Shown here one piece after another: positions 62,540 to 64,000 of a DNA stretch of 64,000 bases. The notes under the pieces were generated by a model, which saw only the letters and a list, made by a program, of their open reading frames with translations, was not told the DNA's origin and ran no database searches. How positions within the stretch are numbered: the stretch's first letter is position 1; each line of letters begins with the position of its first letter. Source of the stretch: Flintibacter sp. KGMB00164 (GTDB lineage: Bacteria > Bacillota > Clostridia > Oscillospirales > Oscillospiraceae); NCBI RefSeq assembly GCF_008727735.1, contig NZ_CP044227.1, positions 620,001 to 684,000 on the forward strand, read 5' to 3'. Position numbers and translations under genes: made by a program.

Positions 62540-63973
62540 ATGCTGAGAAAGACTAAGATCATTTGTACTCTGGGCCCTGCGGTCGAGAGCGAAGAAATGA
62601 TGCGCAAGCTGATCCGTGCTGGTATGGATGCGGCTCGCTTTAACTTTTCCCACGGCGACCATGAGGAGCACCTGGGCCGTCTGAACAAGCTGAAGGCGGT
62701 GCGGGATTCCATGAGCCGTCCCGTGGCTACCATTATGGACACCAAGGGTCCTGAGATCCGTATCAAGAGCTTTGACGTGAAGAGCATCAGCCTGGAGGCC
62801 GGTGACACCTTTACCCTGACCACGGAGGACGTCGTGGGCAACGGGGAGCGGGTGGCCGTGACCTATCCCAAGCTGCACGAGGAAGTAAAGCCTGGAATGG
62901 AGATCCTCATTGATGACGGTCTGGTGGCCCTGCGGGTAGAGGAGATTCAGGGCTCTGAGATCCGCTGCACCGTGGAAAACGGCGGCACTCTCTCTGCCAA
63001 CAAGAGCATCAACATCCCCGGTGTGCATATCCACCTGCCTGCGCTGACTGAGAAGGATATCAGCGACATCCAGTTTGCGGTGGAGAACGACTTTGACTTC
63101 ATTGCCGCTTCCTTCATTCGTCGGGCCGATGACGTGCGCTCCATCCGCGAGGTGCTGCACCGCTTTGGCGGAGATAACATTCAGATTATCTCCAAGATCG
63201 AGAACCAGGAGGGCGTGGACAACATCGACGAGATCCTGGAGGTCTCCGATGGTATCATGGTGGCCCGCGGCGACCTGGGCGTAGAGATCCCTGCTGCCAA
63301 GGTGCCCGTGCTCCAGAAGCAGATCATCCGTAAGGGTCTGCGCTCCGGCAAGCCCATCATCACTGCCACTCAGATGCTGGATTCCATGATCCGCAACCCC
63401 CGTCCCACCCGTGCTGAGGTATCCGACGTGGCCAACGCCGTTTTTGACGGCACCAGCTGCGTGATGCTCTCCGGCGAGACCGCCGGCGGCAAGTACCCCC
63501 TGGAGGCTCTGACCGCCATGGTGGGCATCGTGGAAGAGGCTGAGCAGTCCATCAATTATTGGCGTCAGTTCCAGAAGCACCGCATCACTCCCGAGCCCAA
63601 CATCAACGACGCCATCACCCACACCTGCTGCCTGACCGCTATGGACCTGAACGCTACCGCCATCCTGGCCGCCACCAACTCTGGCCGTACCGCCCGGATG
63701 ATCTGCCGGTTCCGTCCTTCCTGCCCCATTGCGGCCCTCACCATGCAGGAGAAGGTTCGCCGTCAGCTGGCTATCTGCTGGGGCGTGTATCCCTTCCTCA
63801 CCGGCGAGGTCAACTCCACCGATCGCATTTTCTCCCTGTCTGTGGAGTGTGCCCTGAAGGAGGGCCTGGTGAAGAACGGCGACACCGTAGTTATCACTGC
63901 CGGTGTGCCTCTGGGCCGCAGCGGTTCCACCAACCTGATCAAGGCTCAGATCGTGGACGAAGATATGCTGTAA
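62540..63973 (+). CDS. pyk: Pyruvate kinase
   Basis: A 477-residue enzyme that makes pyruvate and ATP from PEP, the last step of glycolysis. N-terminal KTKIICTLGPA; MDTKGPEIR at the B-domain boundary; the catalytic Lys in ISKIEN; VARGDLGVEIP and TQMLDSM in the barrel; and the C-terminal allosteric domain (about 350-477). It lacks the extra C-terminal PEP-utiliser-like domain seen in some Bacillus enzymes. GGAGG precedes the ATG. The window ends 27 bases after its stop. Confidence 0.97.
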   Translation: MLRKTKIICTLGPAVESEEMMRKLIRAGMDAARFNFSHGDHEEHLGRLNKLKAVRDSMSRPVATIMDTKGPEIRIKSFDVKSISLEAGDTFTLTTEDVVGNGERVAVTYPKLHEEVKPGMEILIDDGLVALRVEEIQGSEIRCTVENGGTLSANKSINIPGVHIHLPALTEKDISDIQFAVENDFDFIAASFIRRADDVRSIREVLHRFGGDNIQIISKIENQEGVDNIDEILEVSDGIMVARGDLGVEIPAAKVPVLQKQIIRKGLRSGKPIITATQMLDSMIRNPRPTRAEVSDVANAVFDGTSCVMLSGETAGGKYPLEALTAMVGIVEEAEQSINYWRQFQKHRITPEPNINDAITHTCCLTAMDLNATAILAATNSGRTARMICRFRPSCPIAALTMQEKVRRQLAICWGVYPFLTGEVNSTDRIFSLSVECALKEGLVKNGDTVVITAGVPLGRSGSTNLIKAQIVDEDML

Positions 63974-64000
63974 AAAGAACTGAGTTTCTTCAAAGGCGCC

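Overview
The window looks like chromosome from a butyrate-producing, endospore-forming anaerobe of the Firmicutes, most likely an Oscillospiraceae member close to Flavonifractor, Pseudoflavonifractor, Intestinimonas or Lawsonibacter. This rests on the GC-rich coding style with AGGAGG ribosome sites, the 16S rRNA sequence, sporulation genes (yabP, yabQ, dpaA, dpaB), an Hbd-Bcd-EtfBA operon plus Ptb-Buk, and several surface proteins with S-layer homology (SLH) repeats. It is almost entirely ordinary single-copy chromosome. I saw no insertion sequence, prophage, integrase or CRISPR array.

Layout. 1-8.1 kb: branched-chain amino acid synthesis, with two consecutive acetohydroxyacid synthase gene pairs, ilvC, a CPBP membrane protease under two palindromes, and ilvD divergent from a FadR-type regulator. 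8.1-13 kb: the yabP-yabQ-divIC-S1 cluster, an amidohydrolase, hpf and birA. 13.2-19.3 kb: a guanine/8-oxoguanine-deaminase-like enzyme followed by a BMP-type nucleoside ABC transporter. 19.4-28 kb: MerR, LysR, a YfcC-family transporter with an M20 hydrolase, a secreted M14 carboxypeptidase with SLH repeats, and a nitrilase-family amidase. 28.3-31.5 kb: a hexosamine-1-phosphate module (NahK-like kinase, left-handed beta-helix transferase, GlmM). 31.6-33 kb: dipicolinate synthase. 33.3-35.4 kb: a secreted SLH protein with two gamma-glutamyl hydrolase (C26) domains. 35.5-39.5 kb: hbd-bcd-etfB-etfA with a Rex-like operator. 39.9-45.9 kb: a BlaI repressor, an M56 protease lacking its sensor end, and three tandem sensor-like proteins. 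46-47.5 kb: metA and an HD phosphohydrolase. 47.7-53.6 kb: a complete rRNA operon with four tRNAs and three tandem promoters. 53.7-64 kb: an SLH-GH25 lysozyme, an amidohydrolase with a sodium/solute symporter, ptb-buk, a stand-alone N-terminal half of PTS Enzyme I, an aminotransferase and pyruvate kinase.

How it fits together. Pyruvate kinase, Hbd, Bcd-EtfAB and Ptb-Buk cover much of the path from PEP to butyrate; thiolase and crotonase are not in the window. The most unusual locus is the BlaI/M56 operon. The M56 protein stops where BlaR1-type receptors normally continue into their fourth membrane helix and sensor, and that missing segment begins each of the three following proteins. It reads as a receptor split into one protease and three alternative sensors. 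The tandem C26 surface protein and the stand-alone Enzyme I N-terminal domain are the next most unusual items.
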